Origin: Lactococcus petauri
GTDB taxonomy: Bacteria; Bacillota; Bacilli; Lactobacillales; Streptococcaceae
Direction of reading: 5' to 3'
Length of the DNA: 64,000 bases
Assembly (NCBI RefSeq): GCF_002154895.1
Contig: NZ_MUIZ01000002.1
Coordinates: 62,001-126,000 of the forward strand
The translations under genes and the position numbers were made by a program. Shown piece after piece: positions 27,298-36,500 of the stretch (position 1 is the stretch's first letter; the number at the start of each line of letters is the position of its first letter). The notes beneath the pieces are model-generated. The model worked only from the letters and a program-made list of their open reading frames with translations. It did no database searches and was not told the origin of the DNA.

Positions 27298-29916
27298 ATG
27301 AAGAAAAAAGTACACGTCATTCATCATACACACTGGGATTTAGAATGGTATTTTACTCATAATGAATCTTTCGTCCAGTTGGCTTATCATTTGGATGAAG
27401 TAATGAGCGCTTTGGAGAATAATGAAATTTCTTATTATCTCCTCGATGGGCAAATGAGCATTTTGGATGACTACCTCCAAAGTTTCCCTGAACAAAAAAC
27501 ACGACTCAAAAAGCTGGTTCAAGCTGGAAAACTCTGGATTGGTCCATGGTATACTCAAACAGATGAACTCATCATAAGTGGCGAGTCAATCGTGAGAAAT
27601 TTGACTCTGGGAATGGAATTAGCAGAAGATTTGGGTGGTTATATGAATATCGGTTACCTGCCAGACTCTTTCGGCCAGAGCAAAGATATGCCTAAGATAT
27701 ATCAAGGTTTAGGAATTGATCGTACAGTCTTTTGGCGAGGATTGCCGCAGGAAAAAACAAGGGACCGCGAATTTTATTGGCAAGCTGAAGATGGTTCAAA
27801 AGTTTTAGCCGCAAATATTAAGGATGGTTATTTTGTTGGCGTTGGACTTATTCATAGTGACCAAACCCAAGAACTTATGACACAGATTGAAGACGGCTCT
27901 GTGGGGCAACATCTCGTTTTACCTGTAGGAGGAGACCAGCGTTATGTAGATTTTAACCTACGTGAGCGGATTGATTTTTACAACCAGAAACTGAGTGACT
28001 ATGAGTTAAAAGAAAGCAACTATGAGGAGCTATTCTCCGAACTCGAAAAAGAGGAACTGACCACAATTGAAGGGGAATTTATCTCCAGCTCAGTCTCGAA
28101 AATCCATCGCTCGATTTATTCTTCACGTTACGACCATAAGTATTTGAATGATAAGCTGGAAAGACGGATGATTTATCAAGTAGAACCACTCGTTCTTATG
28201 GCTGAAAAACTTGGGATTGCTAACAAGCAGGGTTTAATTGACAGAATCTGGAAATTGCTGGCAAAAAATCAAGCCCACGACAGTGCGGGCGGCTGTAATA
28301 GCGATAAAACCAATCGCATTATTCGTGAACGCTTTATCGAAGCAGACCAACTGTCTTATTCCATAGTCGACTACTTGACCAGAAAAATCAGTGAGTCACA
28401 GAAAAAAGTTTGTGACCACCAAGTCAGCATTTTTAATACCCTGCCTTGGGAAGTAACTAAAACAGTAAAAATTAATGTCTCTACTGAGTTTAAAGATATC
28501 CAACTGAAAAACACGGCAGGGGAAGCGCTAAGTTTTGATGTTCTGGCAAGAAATAAAGAATATTCTGGTGAAATCAGACGCGAAGAAACTGCTCAAGATC
28601 CGGATAAATATTATTATATTCATGAACTGGCTGTAGAAGTTACGGTTCCTGCGCTTAGTTTTGTGAATTACTTCGTTGAAGAAAGTCAACGGTCAAGCAA
28701 GATCATCAGCGAAGACAAGCAAGATTATATTGAAAATGATTACTACAAGCTGAGCTATGAAAAAGGACAGCTTCATTTATTTGATAAGAAAATGCAGCAA
28801 AGTTATGACAACATCTTATCTTTTGAAGATGGTGGTGATGAAGGTGATACTTACGATTACTCGCCAGCTCATGCAGATCGTGTCTTTGATTTGACACTTG
28901 AAGGAAGTAAAAATAGTACTTTTTGTGGGGAACATTATCAAGAGTTATTATTGACAGGTTCTTGGGAACTTCCTAAAGATTTGAAAGAACGTGCAGAAGG
29001 CATTTGCCAACAAAAACAAGACTACGAATTAAAAATTACCTTAAAAAAAGGGAGCAAGCATCTCGAATGCCATTTGACGATAGATAATCAAGTGTTGGAC
29101 CATCGTATGCGTGCAGTCATCAATCTTCCTTTTGCTAATCAATATTCTTACACAGATACGCCTTTTGGTACAGTGAAGCGTGAAGCAGAAGATCCGCATT
29201 TGAAAGATTGGCAAGAAATCGGCTGGCGTGAAGAACCAACAGCTATTTACCCCATGCTAAAATGGGTTAATGCTCACGATGATAAAAACAGTTGGACGGT
29301 TTTTGCCAAAGGAATCAAAGAATATCAATTAATCGGGGAAAATCATCATCAGTTAGCTTTAACCCTCTTTCGAAGTGTCGGATTTTTAGGACGGCCTGAT
29401 TTGCTCAGAAGGCCAGGTGTAGCTTCTGGTAATGCTTTTAAGTACATCCCAACACCTGATAGCCAATTGTTGGAAAAATTAACATTCAAATTTGCCATAA
29501 GTTTAGAACAGGATTATAACCCCGCACGACTTGCTCAAAGTTACCTTGATTATGCTTTATCCTTGCCTTTCTATCAAATTCAGAGTCTAAATCTTTTTAC
29601 AACGACTTTAAAATATTTTGTGTCAAATACCTTGAAAGAAAAAATTTGCAGTCCCCAGAATATCAGCTTGAAAGCACCTGACCTTGTCTTTAGTTCACTC
29701 CGTAAGAATAAGCTTTACGGCGGTTGGGACTTACGGGTGTATAATCCAAGTACCCAAGCTGTTCAGGGTGAGAATTTTATTCTGTCAGAGCAAGAGCTTC
29801 GCTATGAGTTTGTGGACCTGAGGGGAATCGCGCTGACCGAACGACAAAAAAATAGTAAAATTAATCTGGGAGATTTTAGAGCAGGACAGATTAAAACTGT
29901 TCATTTCATAGATTGA
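27298..29916 (+). CDS. GH38 alpha-mannosidase, MngB-like
   Basis: An 872-aa glycosyl hydrolase family 38 protein. The zinc/active-site start is HHTHWDLEWYF (9-19), then GPWYTQTDELIISGESIVRN and GYLPDSFGQS (catalytic nucleophile Asp). C-terminal beta domains follow. It closely follows the plan of E. coli MngB, which hydrolyses 2-O-(6-phospho-mannosyl)-glycerate after PTS import. The start at 27298 was chosen because AAGGA precedes it and the alignment starts here; an in-frame extension to 27259 runs through the hairpin. Confidence 0.92.
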   Translation: MKKKVHVIHHTHWDLEWYFTHNESFVQLAYHLDEVMSALENNEISYYLLDGQMSILDDYLQSFPEQKTRLKKLVQAGKLWIGPWYTQTDELIISGESIVRNLTLGMELAEDLGGYMNIGYLPDSFGQSKDMPKIYQGLGIDRTVFWRGLPQEKTRDREFYWQAEDGSKVLAANIKDGYFVGVGLIHSDQTQELMTQIEDGSVGQHLVLPVGGDQRYVDFNLRERIDFYNQKLSDYELKESNYEELFSELEKEELTTIEGEFISSSVSKIHRSIYSSRYDHKYLNDKLERRMIYQVEPLVLMAEKLGIANKQGLIDRIWKLLAKNQAHDSAGGCNSDKTNRIIRERFIEADQLSYSIVDYLTRKISESQKKVCDHQVSIFNTLPWEVTKTVKINVSTEFKDIQLKNTAGEALSFDVLARNKEYSGEIRREETAQDPDKYYYIHELAVEVTVPALSFVNYFVEESQRSSKIISEDKQDYIENDYYKLSYEKGQLHLFDKKMQQSYDNILSFEDGGDEGDTYDYSPAHADRVFDLTLEGSKNSTFCGEHYQELLLTGSWELPKDLKERAEGICQQKQDYELKITLKKGSKHLECHLTIDNQVLDHRMRAVINLPFANQYSYTDTPFGTVKREAEDPHLKDWQEIGWREEPTAIYPMLKWVNAHDDKNSWTVFAKGIKEYQLIGENHHQLALTLFRSVGFLGRPDLLRRPGVASGNAFKYIPTPDSQLLEKLTFKFAISLEQDYNPARLAQSYLDYALSLPFYQIQSLNLFTTTLKYFVSNTLKEKICSPQNISLKAPDLVFSSLRKNKLYGGWDLRVYNPSTQAVQGENFILSEQELRYEFVDLRGIALTERQKNSKINLGDFRAGQIKTVHFID

Positions 29917-29925
29917 GGAAAAATC

Positions 29926-30723
29926 ATGAAGGAAGATATTTTCATATTAATTGAATCGCACCGTTTGGAATTAACCTATGTTGAGGAGATTATCGCCAAC
30001 TATTTTATCAGTAAAAAGGCACCGCTGAATATAGATAAATTAGCACAAACACTAGCTGTATCAAAGGCATCGATTACTCGCTTTTGTAAAAAGATTGGTT
30101 TGGATAATTACAAGGAACTCATGTTTTTATACAACCTTTCCTTGGATAAAAAAGAAGAGCCATCGATTTCATCGGCAGTGACAGCTATTTATCACGCTTT
30201 AGCCACACGAAGTGACAATGCTTATTCTGAGGTGGAAGTGGACAAGCTGTGCGCTTTAATAAAAAATCATAACATCATTCATTTTTTTGGAAAGGGATTT
30301 AACAGTTATACAGGAGCTGATTTTTCATTCAAATTTTCACGGTTTGGCAAGTATGTTCGTGTCATTTCAGAGGAAAAGTCAATCTTAATGTCAGCAGAAT
30401 TTGCCCGTGAGGGTGAAATGATACTCGTGGCATCCTTGAGAGGAATAGACAGCAATCTTCTTGAAGCGATGACCATAACAAAGGAAAAAAATATTCCGAT
30501 AGCACTGATTACTTCCAATCCTAATTCTGACTTGATTAAACAAGCAGATATTACACTAATTTCAGCGGGCTTAACACATGAAGAATCTATCGGTAATATC
30601 TCACCACAAATTCCGATTTTGATTCAATTAGACATACTTTACGAACGCTATCTTCATCTCTTTTCTGATTCTGTAAAGAAATGGATCAAATCTGAAGAAA
30701 TTTTACATAAAAATAAAAAATAA
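29926..30723 (+). CDS. RpiR-family transcriptional regulator
   Basis: A 265-aa protein. The N-terminal HTH (about 30-65) contains LAQTLAVSKASITRFCKKIG, the RpiR signature. A C-terminal SIS domain (about 105-235) senses a phosphosugar. It lies 9 bp after the mannosidase in the operon, so it probably controls this locus, for example through the palindrome at 25184-25201. Confidence 0.92.
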   Translation: MKEDIFILIESHRLELTYVEEIIANYFISKKAPLNIDKLAQTLAVSKASITRFCKKIGLDNYKELMFLYNLSLDKKEEPSISSAVTAIYHALATRSDNAYSEVEVDKLCALIKNHNIIHFFGKGFNSYTGADFSFKFSRFGKYVRVISEEKSILMSAEFAREGEMILVASLRGIDSNLLEAMTITKEKNIPIALITSNPNSDLIKQADITLISAGLTHEESIGNISPQIPILIQLDILYERYLHLFSDSVKKWIKSEEILHKNKK

Positions 30724-30735
30724 GAAGGTTTAAAC

Positions 30736-32115
30736 ATGAAAAAATTTCCTGAAGGATTTTTGTGGGGTTCAGCTTTATCTGGTCCACAAACTGAAGGTTA
30801 TTCTCTAAAAGAGGGTAAATCTGCTTCTACATGGGATTACTGGTTTAAAGAAAATCCTGAAAGATTTAATGAAAAACAAGGCCCAGAAATAACTTCTAAT
30901 CTTTACGAAAATTACGTAGAGGATTGCCAACGGATGAAAGCTATCGGGCTTAATTCGATTCGTACCTCTATCCAATGGACGCGACTACTTCCTGATGGGA
31001 AAACGCTCAACCCTCAAGCAGTGGTTTTCTACAGAGATTATTTTACAAAAATGAAAGAAAATGGTGTCAAGCCAATAATTAACCTTTTTCATTTTGATAT
31101 GCCCATGTGGTTGATGGATAAAGGTGGGTGGGAAATCCGAGAATCTGTTGAGGCTTTTCGTTTTTATGCCCAAACAGCTTTTGAATGCTTTGGTGATTTA
31201 GTTCAGGATTGGACCACTTTCAATGAACCAATGGTTCATGTGGAATGTGGTTATTTACAAGGCTTTCATTATCCTGCAATTGTTGATATCAAAAAAGCTG
31301 TTCAAGTGGCTTATCATACCTTAATGGCACATGTAAAAGCTGTTCAAACCTTTAGAGAACTTATGCCGCAAGGATCCATCGGTATTATTCTGAATGTATC
31401 TCCGAGCTATGCGCGCAGTCAGTCAGCAGCAGACTTAAAAGCTAAAAAAGCCGCTGATTTAGTCAATATAAAAAGCTTTCTTGATCCTGCGGTGCTTGGA
31501 AAACACAACACTGATTTGGTTGAACTTCTCAAAAATAACCAACTCTTACCTGAAACATTGCCAGAAGATGAAAAAGATGTAGCAGCCAATACAGTAGACT
31601 TTATCGGTTTAAATTATTACCAACCGAGTCGCGTTCAAGCACCTGAGGATGCAAGCTTCCCCGCCAAAACCTTAGATGATTTTTACCAGCCTTATGATTG
31701 GCCTGAAAAGAAAATGAATCCTTATCGTGGGTGGGAAATTTACCCGCAAGCCATTTATGATGTAGCAATGATGATGAAAAAGGACTATCATAATCTTCCT
31801 TGGTTTGTCAGTGAAAATGGTATGGGTGTAGCTGATGAGGAGCGGTTTATGGATGACTCAGGCATGATCCAAGATGATTATCGCATTGAGTTTATGAAGG
31901 AGCATCTCAGTTATCTTCATCAAGCCATTGAAGAAGGAAGCAATTGCTTTGGTTACCACACGTGGACCTTTATTGATTGTTGGTCTTGGCTGAATGGTTA
32001 TCGCAACCGCTATGGTTTTTATTGGGTTGATTTGGAAGACGATTATAAACGTACCGTGAAAAAGAGCGGACTTTGGTATAAGAAATTAAGTGAGCATAAT
32101 GGATATGAAGAATAA
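30736..32115 (+). CDS. GH1 glycosidase with altered phosphate-binding loop
   Basis: A 459-aa family 1 beta-glycosidase. The acid/base Glu is in TFNEPMVH (about 162-169) and the nucleophile Glu in VSENGMG (about 356-362). In 6-phospho-glycosidases the loop Ser...Lys-x-Tyr holds the 6-phosphate. Here the loop is SWLNGYRNRYG (417-427), with Asn424 where Lys is expected. The substrate may therefore be non-phosphorylated or carry phosphate elsewhere. AAGAAGG precedes the ATG. It is co-directional with the mannosidase operon and ROK kinase. Confidence 0.9.
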   Translation: MKKFPEGFLWGSALSGPQTEGYSLKEGKSASTWDYWFKENPERFNEKQGPEITSNLYENYVEDCQRMKAIGLNSIRTSIQWTRLLPDGKTLNPQAVVFYRDYFTKMKENGVKPIINLFHFDMPMWLMDKGGWEIRESVEAFRFYAQTAFECFGDLVQDWTTFNEPMVHVECGYLQGFHYPAIVDIKKAVQVAYHTLMAHVKAVQTFRELMPQGSIGIILNVSPSYARSQSAADLKAKKAADLVNIKSFLDPAVLGKHNTDLVELLKNNQLLPETLPEDEKDVAANTVDFIGLNYYQPSRVQAPEDASFPAKTLDDFYQPYDWPEKKMNPYRGWEIYPQAIYDVAMMMKKDYHNLPWFVSENGMGVADEERFMDDSGMIQDDYRIEFMKEHLSYLHQAIEEGSNCFGYHTWTFIDCWSWLNGYRNRYGFYWVDLEDDYKRTVKKSGLWYKKLSEHNGYEE

Positions 32116-32989
32116 TGGACAGAAGCTCGCCGTGTTTGATATTGGCGGTACAGCAGTAAAATATGGTTTATGGGATGGAGAAAAAATCCTGAATAATGCT
32201 TCTTTTAAAACACCTGTAAGCTTTGAAAAGCTTACTGCGAAGATGGGCAGTATTATCAAGGACTATCCACAGCTTAAAGGAATAGCGATATCGTCTCCAG
32301 GCGCTGTCAATACAGCGAAAAGAAGGATTGAAGGAATCAGCGCCGTACCCTATCTGCACAATCGTCCTATATTTGATGAAATTGAACAATGCTTTGACTT
32401 GCCCGTGGCTATCGAAAATGATGCCAATTGTGCAGGGATTTGTGAAATTGATTATGGTGCAGGAAAAGAAGCCCAGAATGCTGTTTTTTTGGTCATAGGT
32501 ACAGGAGTAGGTGGAGCTATCTTTATTAACCGCAAGCTTTATAAAGGTGCGCATCTGTTTGCTGGCGAGTTCGGTTTGATGAAAAACACGAAGCATAAAA
32601 CTTTTAGCGAAACCGGACCATTGGTTAAAGCTGCGGAAACTTATTCCAAAGAGACAGGGCAGAAAATTTCAGGTAAGGAACTGTATGACTTAATGGATCA
32701 AAAAAATCCCCAAGCTACTTTACTTATCGAAAATATGCTGGAGACTATTTCTGATTATTTATATAATATCCAAGTTTCGCTTGATCCAGATACAATTATC
32801 ATTGGTGGCGGAATGTCAGCGCGGAAAGATTTGCCAGAAATCCTTCAGAAAAAATTAGCAGAACGTCTTCAAAACTATGATATAGCTCATATCCTGCCAA
32901 GAATTGAAAGTTGTCATTATATGAACAATGCAAATCTGATTGGGGCAGCTTTAAATTTTTACACTATTTTTCCAAAAGATCAGAGATGA
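32099..32989 (+). CDS. ROK-family sugar kinase
   Basis: A protein of about 296 aa. It has ATP-binding DIGGTAVKYGLWDG near the N-terminus, the sugar-binding ENDANCAG motif, and IGTGVGGAIF followed by HLFAGEFG. The usual ROK zinc-binding Cys cluster is not evident. It probably phosphorylates a hexose released by the GH38/GH1 enzymes. The start is uncertain: ATG 32099 overlaps the GH1 end; ATG 32105 or GTG 32090 are alternatives. Confidence 0.88.
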   Translation: MDMKNNGQKLAVFDIGGTAVKYGLWDGEKILNNASFKTPVSFEKLTAKMGSIIKDYPQLKGIAISSPGAVNTAKRRIEGISAVPYLHNRPIFDEIEQCFDLPVAIENDANCAGICEIDYGAGKEAQNAVFLVIGTGVGGAIFINRKLYKGAHLFAGEFGLMKNTKHKTFSETGPLVKAAETYSKETGQKISGKELYDLMDQKNPQATLLIENMLETISDYLYNIQVSLDPDTIIIGGGMSARKDLPEILQKKLAERLQNYDIAHILPRIESCHYMNNANLIGAALNFYTIFPKDQR

Positions 32990-32990
32990 T

Positions 32991-33019
32991 TTGACAAAAA
33001 AACTAGCGCTCTATATACT
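32991..33019 (+). promoter_or_regulatory. Promoter of the DUF2200 gene
   Basis: TTGACA (32991-32996), a 17-bp spacer and TATACT (33014-33019), starting right after the ROK stop. Its presence argues for the downstream ATG at 33051. Confidence 0.85.
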
Positions 33020-33050
33020 TAAAAGAAAAGGCTTTATAGAGGTAAAGAAT

Positions 33051-33392
33051 ATGGCAAGCACTGATCGTGTAAAACAGATGAAATTTGAAACCGTTTATCC
33101 GCTTTACTTGGCAAAAGTAGAGAAAAAAGGACGGACAAAAGAAGAATTAGATGAGATTTTGACTTGGTTGACAGGATATACGAATCCTAGCCAGCTCACG
33201 GGTAGCTTGGGGCAATTGATTGAAAATCAGCCTTTTAATGACAATGCGCCTCTTATCACTGGAGTGATTTGCGGTGTTCGTGTAGAAGAAATCGAAGACA
33301 ACTTTATGAAAAAGCTACGTTATATGGATAAGGTAGTAGATGAACTCGCCAAAGGGAAAAGTCTGGAAAAGATTAAAAGAATAACCTTATAA
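33051..33392 (+). CDS. DUF2200 family protein
   Basis: A 113-aa protein. Family features are RVKQMKFETVYPLYLAKVEKKG, LTWLTGYT and the C-terminal MRYMDKVVDELAKGK-like helix (here LRYMDKVVDELAKGKS). Members are small cytosolic proteins of unknown function. The start at 33051 follows GAGGTAAAG; the longer frame to 32991 would include the promoter itself. Confidence 0.88.
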   Translation: MASTDRVKQMKFETVYPLYLAKVEKKGRTKEELDEILTWLTGYTNPSQLTGSLGQLIENQPFNDNAPLITGVICGVRVEEIEDNFMKKLRYMDKVVDELAKGKSLEKIKRITL

Positions 33393-33438
33393 CTCGTGGA
33401 CATAATGAAGCTTTATGTGTCCAGACTGAGTCCAATTC

Positions 33439-33467
33439 TTGCATTTACTAAGGGAATTTGTTATTAT
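33439..33467 (+). promoter_or_regulatory. Promoter of the Mn riboswitch/P-type ATPase transcript
   Basis: TTGCAT (33439-33444), a 17-bp spacer and TATTAT (33462-33467), about 20 bp before the riboswitch. Confidence 0.7.
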
Positions 33468-33489
33468 TAAAGAACAATATTGAATATGA

Positions 33490-33625
33490 ATTCCCAAAGG
33501 GGAGTAGCGTCGGTGCAAACCGAAACAAAGTCGTCATTCCGTGAGCATTAATCTCACCGGCTTTGTTGACATGGATATGACATGTTTAGCAAGACCTTTG
33601 CCAGATTTGGCAGGGGTCTTTTTAA
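33490..33625 (+). promoter_or_regulatory. yybP-ykoY (Mn2+) riboswitch with terminator
   Basis: The sequence runs AAAGGGGAGTAGCGTCGGTG, CAAACCGAAACAAAGTCG, then CACCGGCTTTGTTGACATGG and ATATGACATGTTTAGCAAGACC, matching the yybP-ykoY aptamer. A terminator stem AAGACCTTTGCC/GGCAGGGGTCTT with T5 follows (33590-33625). Bound Mn2+ should favour read-through into the exporter. The same pairing is known for L. lactis yoaB. Confidence 0.93.
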
Positions 33626-33772
33626 TACGCTACATACAAGCATTGAAAGATGTTCATGCTGGAGGGAAAATCATACTATCTATCGATTACCGTAGCGTCT
33701 TATTCGTTTCGAATCAAAAAATATTGCTTTTGATATCAAGCGTCATATTTAACTATTGGAGAAGGAGCTAAA

Positions 33773-36448
33773 ATGGAATTCTACAACAAAGAAACAGAGC
33801 TTGTCCTTGAGGAATTGCAGACAACCGTTGAAGGTCTAACGGAGCAAGAAGTCAAAGAAAGACAAGAACGAGACGGCTTTAATGAGCTGAAGAGTAAAGA
33901 CAAAGTTCCAACTTGGAAAATTTTACTGGACACTTTTAAAGACCCGATGGTTATTGTCCTGCTGATTGTTACCATTGTTCAGCTGGCATTAGGCGAAGTG
34001 GTTGAAGCCTGCATCATTCTTGGTGTAGTATTAATCAGCTCAATCGTCACTGTGATTCAAACCAAAAAAGCAGAAAGTTCATTGGATGCCTTGAAACAAA
34101 TTTCGGCGCCCCATGCAAAAGTGTTACGTAATGGTGAAAAAATAACGATTCCAGCACGTGAACTTGTTGTGGGTGATCTTGTCTTGCTTGAAGCAGGGGA
34201 CTTTGTTCCTGCCGATGGACGTGTCTTGACTTGTAAGAGCTTGCGTGTAGAAGAAGGCATGTTAACAGGTGAGTCCGAAGCAGTTGAAAAGACAGATGTA
34301 GCGCTTGAAGGGGAACTTCCTTTAGGCGACCGTAAAAATATGCTCTACAGTGGAGCGCTCACTGTTTATGGGCGTGGAGAATTTATCGTTACCGGTACCG
34401 GAAGTCAAACAGAGATTGGTAAAATCGCCACGCTCCTTGAAACGGCTGAAGATAAACAAACACCCTTGCAACAAAAACTGGAGAAATTCAGTAAACAACT
34501 GGGTATTGCTATCCTGATTCTCTCTGTTGCTATCTTTGCAATTCAAGCGGCACGTATCTTCTTTGCTGGAGACGGTGCAAATATTGAAGTGAAGATGTTA
34601 GATGCCTTCATGTTTGCTGTTGCTGTCGCTGTTGCCGCAATTCCAGAGGCACTTTCTTCAATTGTAACGATTGTCCTTTCAGTAGGTACAAACAAAATGG
34701 CAAAACAACATGCTATCATTCGTAAGTTGCCTGCAGTTGAAACTTTAGGTTCAACAAGTGTTATCTGTACGGATAAAACAGGGACATTAACCCAAAACAA
34801 AATGACGGTTGTCGATTACTTTTTACCTACAACCACAAAAGAAACTTTCCCAGATCAGCCAGAAACTTGGACGGTGGACGAAGCACTACTGATTGAAGCA
34901 GCTGTCTTGTGTAATGACTCAAGTATCAATGAAGAAGGGCAAGAGCTCGGTGATCCAACAGAAGTTGCACTTATTGCTTTTAGCAACAAGGTAGGTAAAC
35001 CTTATCAAGAACTTCGTGAAGCTTACCCTCGTTTAGCAGAACTTCCTTTTGATTCCGACCGTAAGTTGATGTCAACGATTAACCTTATTGATGATGAAAA
35101 ACTCATGTTGACTAAGGGTGGACCAGACGTGATGTTTGCACGTTGTTCGAAAGTTCTTATCAACGGTCAAGTCCAAGACTTTACTGAAGAATTAAAAGCA
35201 GAATTCCAAAAACAAAATGAAGCATTCAGTAACAAAGCACTCCGTGTTTTGGCTTATGCTTACAAACCTTTGGCGCAAGACAAAGAAGTTCTGGATTTGG
35301 AAGATGAAAATGATTTGATCTTGATTGGTTTAACAGCCATGATTGACCCACCACGTGAAGCTGTTTATGATTCAATTGCGGAAGCGAAAAAAGCAGGTAT
35401 CCGTACAGTGATGATTACGGGTGACCATAAAACAACAGCGCGTGCGATTGGGCAAGATATCGGTCTCTTTGGGGAAAACGACATTGCTGTGACTGGGCAA
35501 GAATTAGATGCTATGTCAGAGCAAGAGTTGGATGACAACTTGGCGAAAATCTCTGTTTATGCGCGTGTGTCACCGGAAAACAAGATTCGTATTGTTCGCG
35601 CATGGCAGAAGAAAGCAAATGTTACTGCGATGACTGGTGACGGAGTTAATGACGCCCCAGCCTTGAAACAAGCCAATATTGGTATTGCTATGGGTTCAGG
35701 GACAGACGTTGCCAAAGATGCATCATCAATGATTTTGACCGATGATAACTTCGTTTCTATTGTTAATGCTGTAGCGGTTGGACGTACAGTCTACGATAAT
35801 ATCAAAAAATCAATTGGTTACCTCTTCTCAGGTAACTTAGGGGCGATTATTACCATTGTTTTTGCCTTAGTTATGAACTGGGCAAGTCCATTTACAGCCC
35901 TGCAATTGCTCTTCATCAACTTGGTAAATGACTCTGTACCAGCGATTGCCTTGGGTATGGAAAAAGCAGAACCCAATGTCATGAAGAAAAAACCACGTCC
36001 TTCTGACGAAGGTATCTTCGAAGGCGGTTTGATGGCAAGTGTTGCGGTTCGTGGTGTATTGATTGGTATTGCAGCGATTATTTCTCAATATATAGGGATG
36101 CAAGTTTCAGATGAGTTGGGTGTAGCTATGGCCTTCACAACTCTAATCTTGGCACGTAGCTTACAAACTTTCACAGCACGTTCAAATTCACAAACAATCC
36201 TTTCATTGGGCCTCTTCTCTAACAAATATGTTTTAGGTGCGGTAGTATTCTGCCTTGGACTTTACAGCTTGACAACTTTACCTTTCACACGTGAATTCTT
36301 CAGCATTCCGGCAAACTTCAGTATGCACTACTGGTTACTTGCTGCTGGTCTTGCTTTAGGTGCTGTCTTGATGATGGAAATCATCAAAGCACTTCGCGTA
36401 CTTGTTAGTCAGAAAAAAGCAAAAGCAACAGTAAACAAAGTAGGTTAA
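33773..36448 (+). CDS. yoaB: P-type cation ATPase, YoaB-like (probable Mn2+ exporter)
   Basis: An 891-aa P2A-type ATPase. It has the actuator LTGES motif, CTDKTGTLT with the phosphorylated Asp near residue 333, AIPEAL in TM4, MITGDHKTTA and TGDGVNDAPAL. It resembles SERCA/PMR1-like Ca2+/Mn2+ pumps. Control by an Mn2+ riboswitch points to Mn2+ efflux. GAAGGAG precedes the ATG. Confidence 0.93.
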   Translation: MEFYNKETELVLEELQTTVEGLTEQEVKERQERDGFNELKSKDKVPTWKILLDTFKDPMVIVLLIVTIVQLALGEVVEACIILGVVLISSIVTVIQTKKAESSLDALKQISAPHAKVLRNGEKITIPARELVVGDLVLLEAGDFVPADGRVLTCKSLRVEEGMLTGESEAVEKTDVALEGELPLGDRKNMLYSGALTVYGRGEFIVTGTGSQTEIGKIATLLETAEDKQTPLQQKLEKFSKQLGIAILILSVAIFAIQAARIFFAGDGANIEVKMLDAFMFAVAVAVAAIPEALSSIVTIVLSVGTNKMAKQHAIIRKLPAVETLGSTSVICTDKTGTLTQNKMTVVDYFLPTTTKETFPDQPETWTVDEALLIEAAVLCNDSSINEEGQELGDPTEVALIAFSNKVGKPYQELREAYPRLAELPFDSDRKLMSTINLIDDEKLMLTKGGPDVMFARCSKVLINGQVQDFTEELKAEFQKQNEAFSNKALRVLAYAYKPLAQDKEVLDLEDENDLILIGLTAMIDPPREAVYDSIAEAKKAGIRTVMITGDHKTTARAIGQDIGLFGENDIAVTGQELDAMSEQELDDNLAKISVYARVSPENKIRIVRAWQKKANVTAMTGDGVNDAPALKQANIGIAMGSGTDVAKDASSMILTDDNFVSIVNAVAVGRTVYDNIKKSIGYLFSGNLGAIITIVFALVMNWASPFTALQLLFINLVNDSVPAIALGMEKAEPNVMKKKPRPSDEGIFEGGLMASVAVRGVLIGIAAIISQYIGMQVSDELGVAMAFTTLILARSLQTFTARSNSQTILSLGLFSNKYVLGAVVFCLGLYSLTTLPFTREFFSIPANFSMHYWLLAAGLALGAVLMMEIIKALRVLVSQKKAKATVNKVG

Positions 36449-36466
36449 TTATCCTTTAAGAAAATT

Positions 36467-36500
36467 TAAAAAACGCTCCCAGCTGTTGGAGCGTTTTTTT
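36467..36500. terminator. Terminator between yoaB and the prenyltransferase
   Basis: AAAACGCTCC-CAGCTGTT-GGAGCGTTTTTTTT; usable from both sides. Confidence 0.9.

Noticed and set aside
33541-33771. 76-aa ORF between DUF2200 and the P-type ATPase
   Set aside because: It lies within the Mn2+ riboswitch and its terminator; the RNA element explains the sequence.
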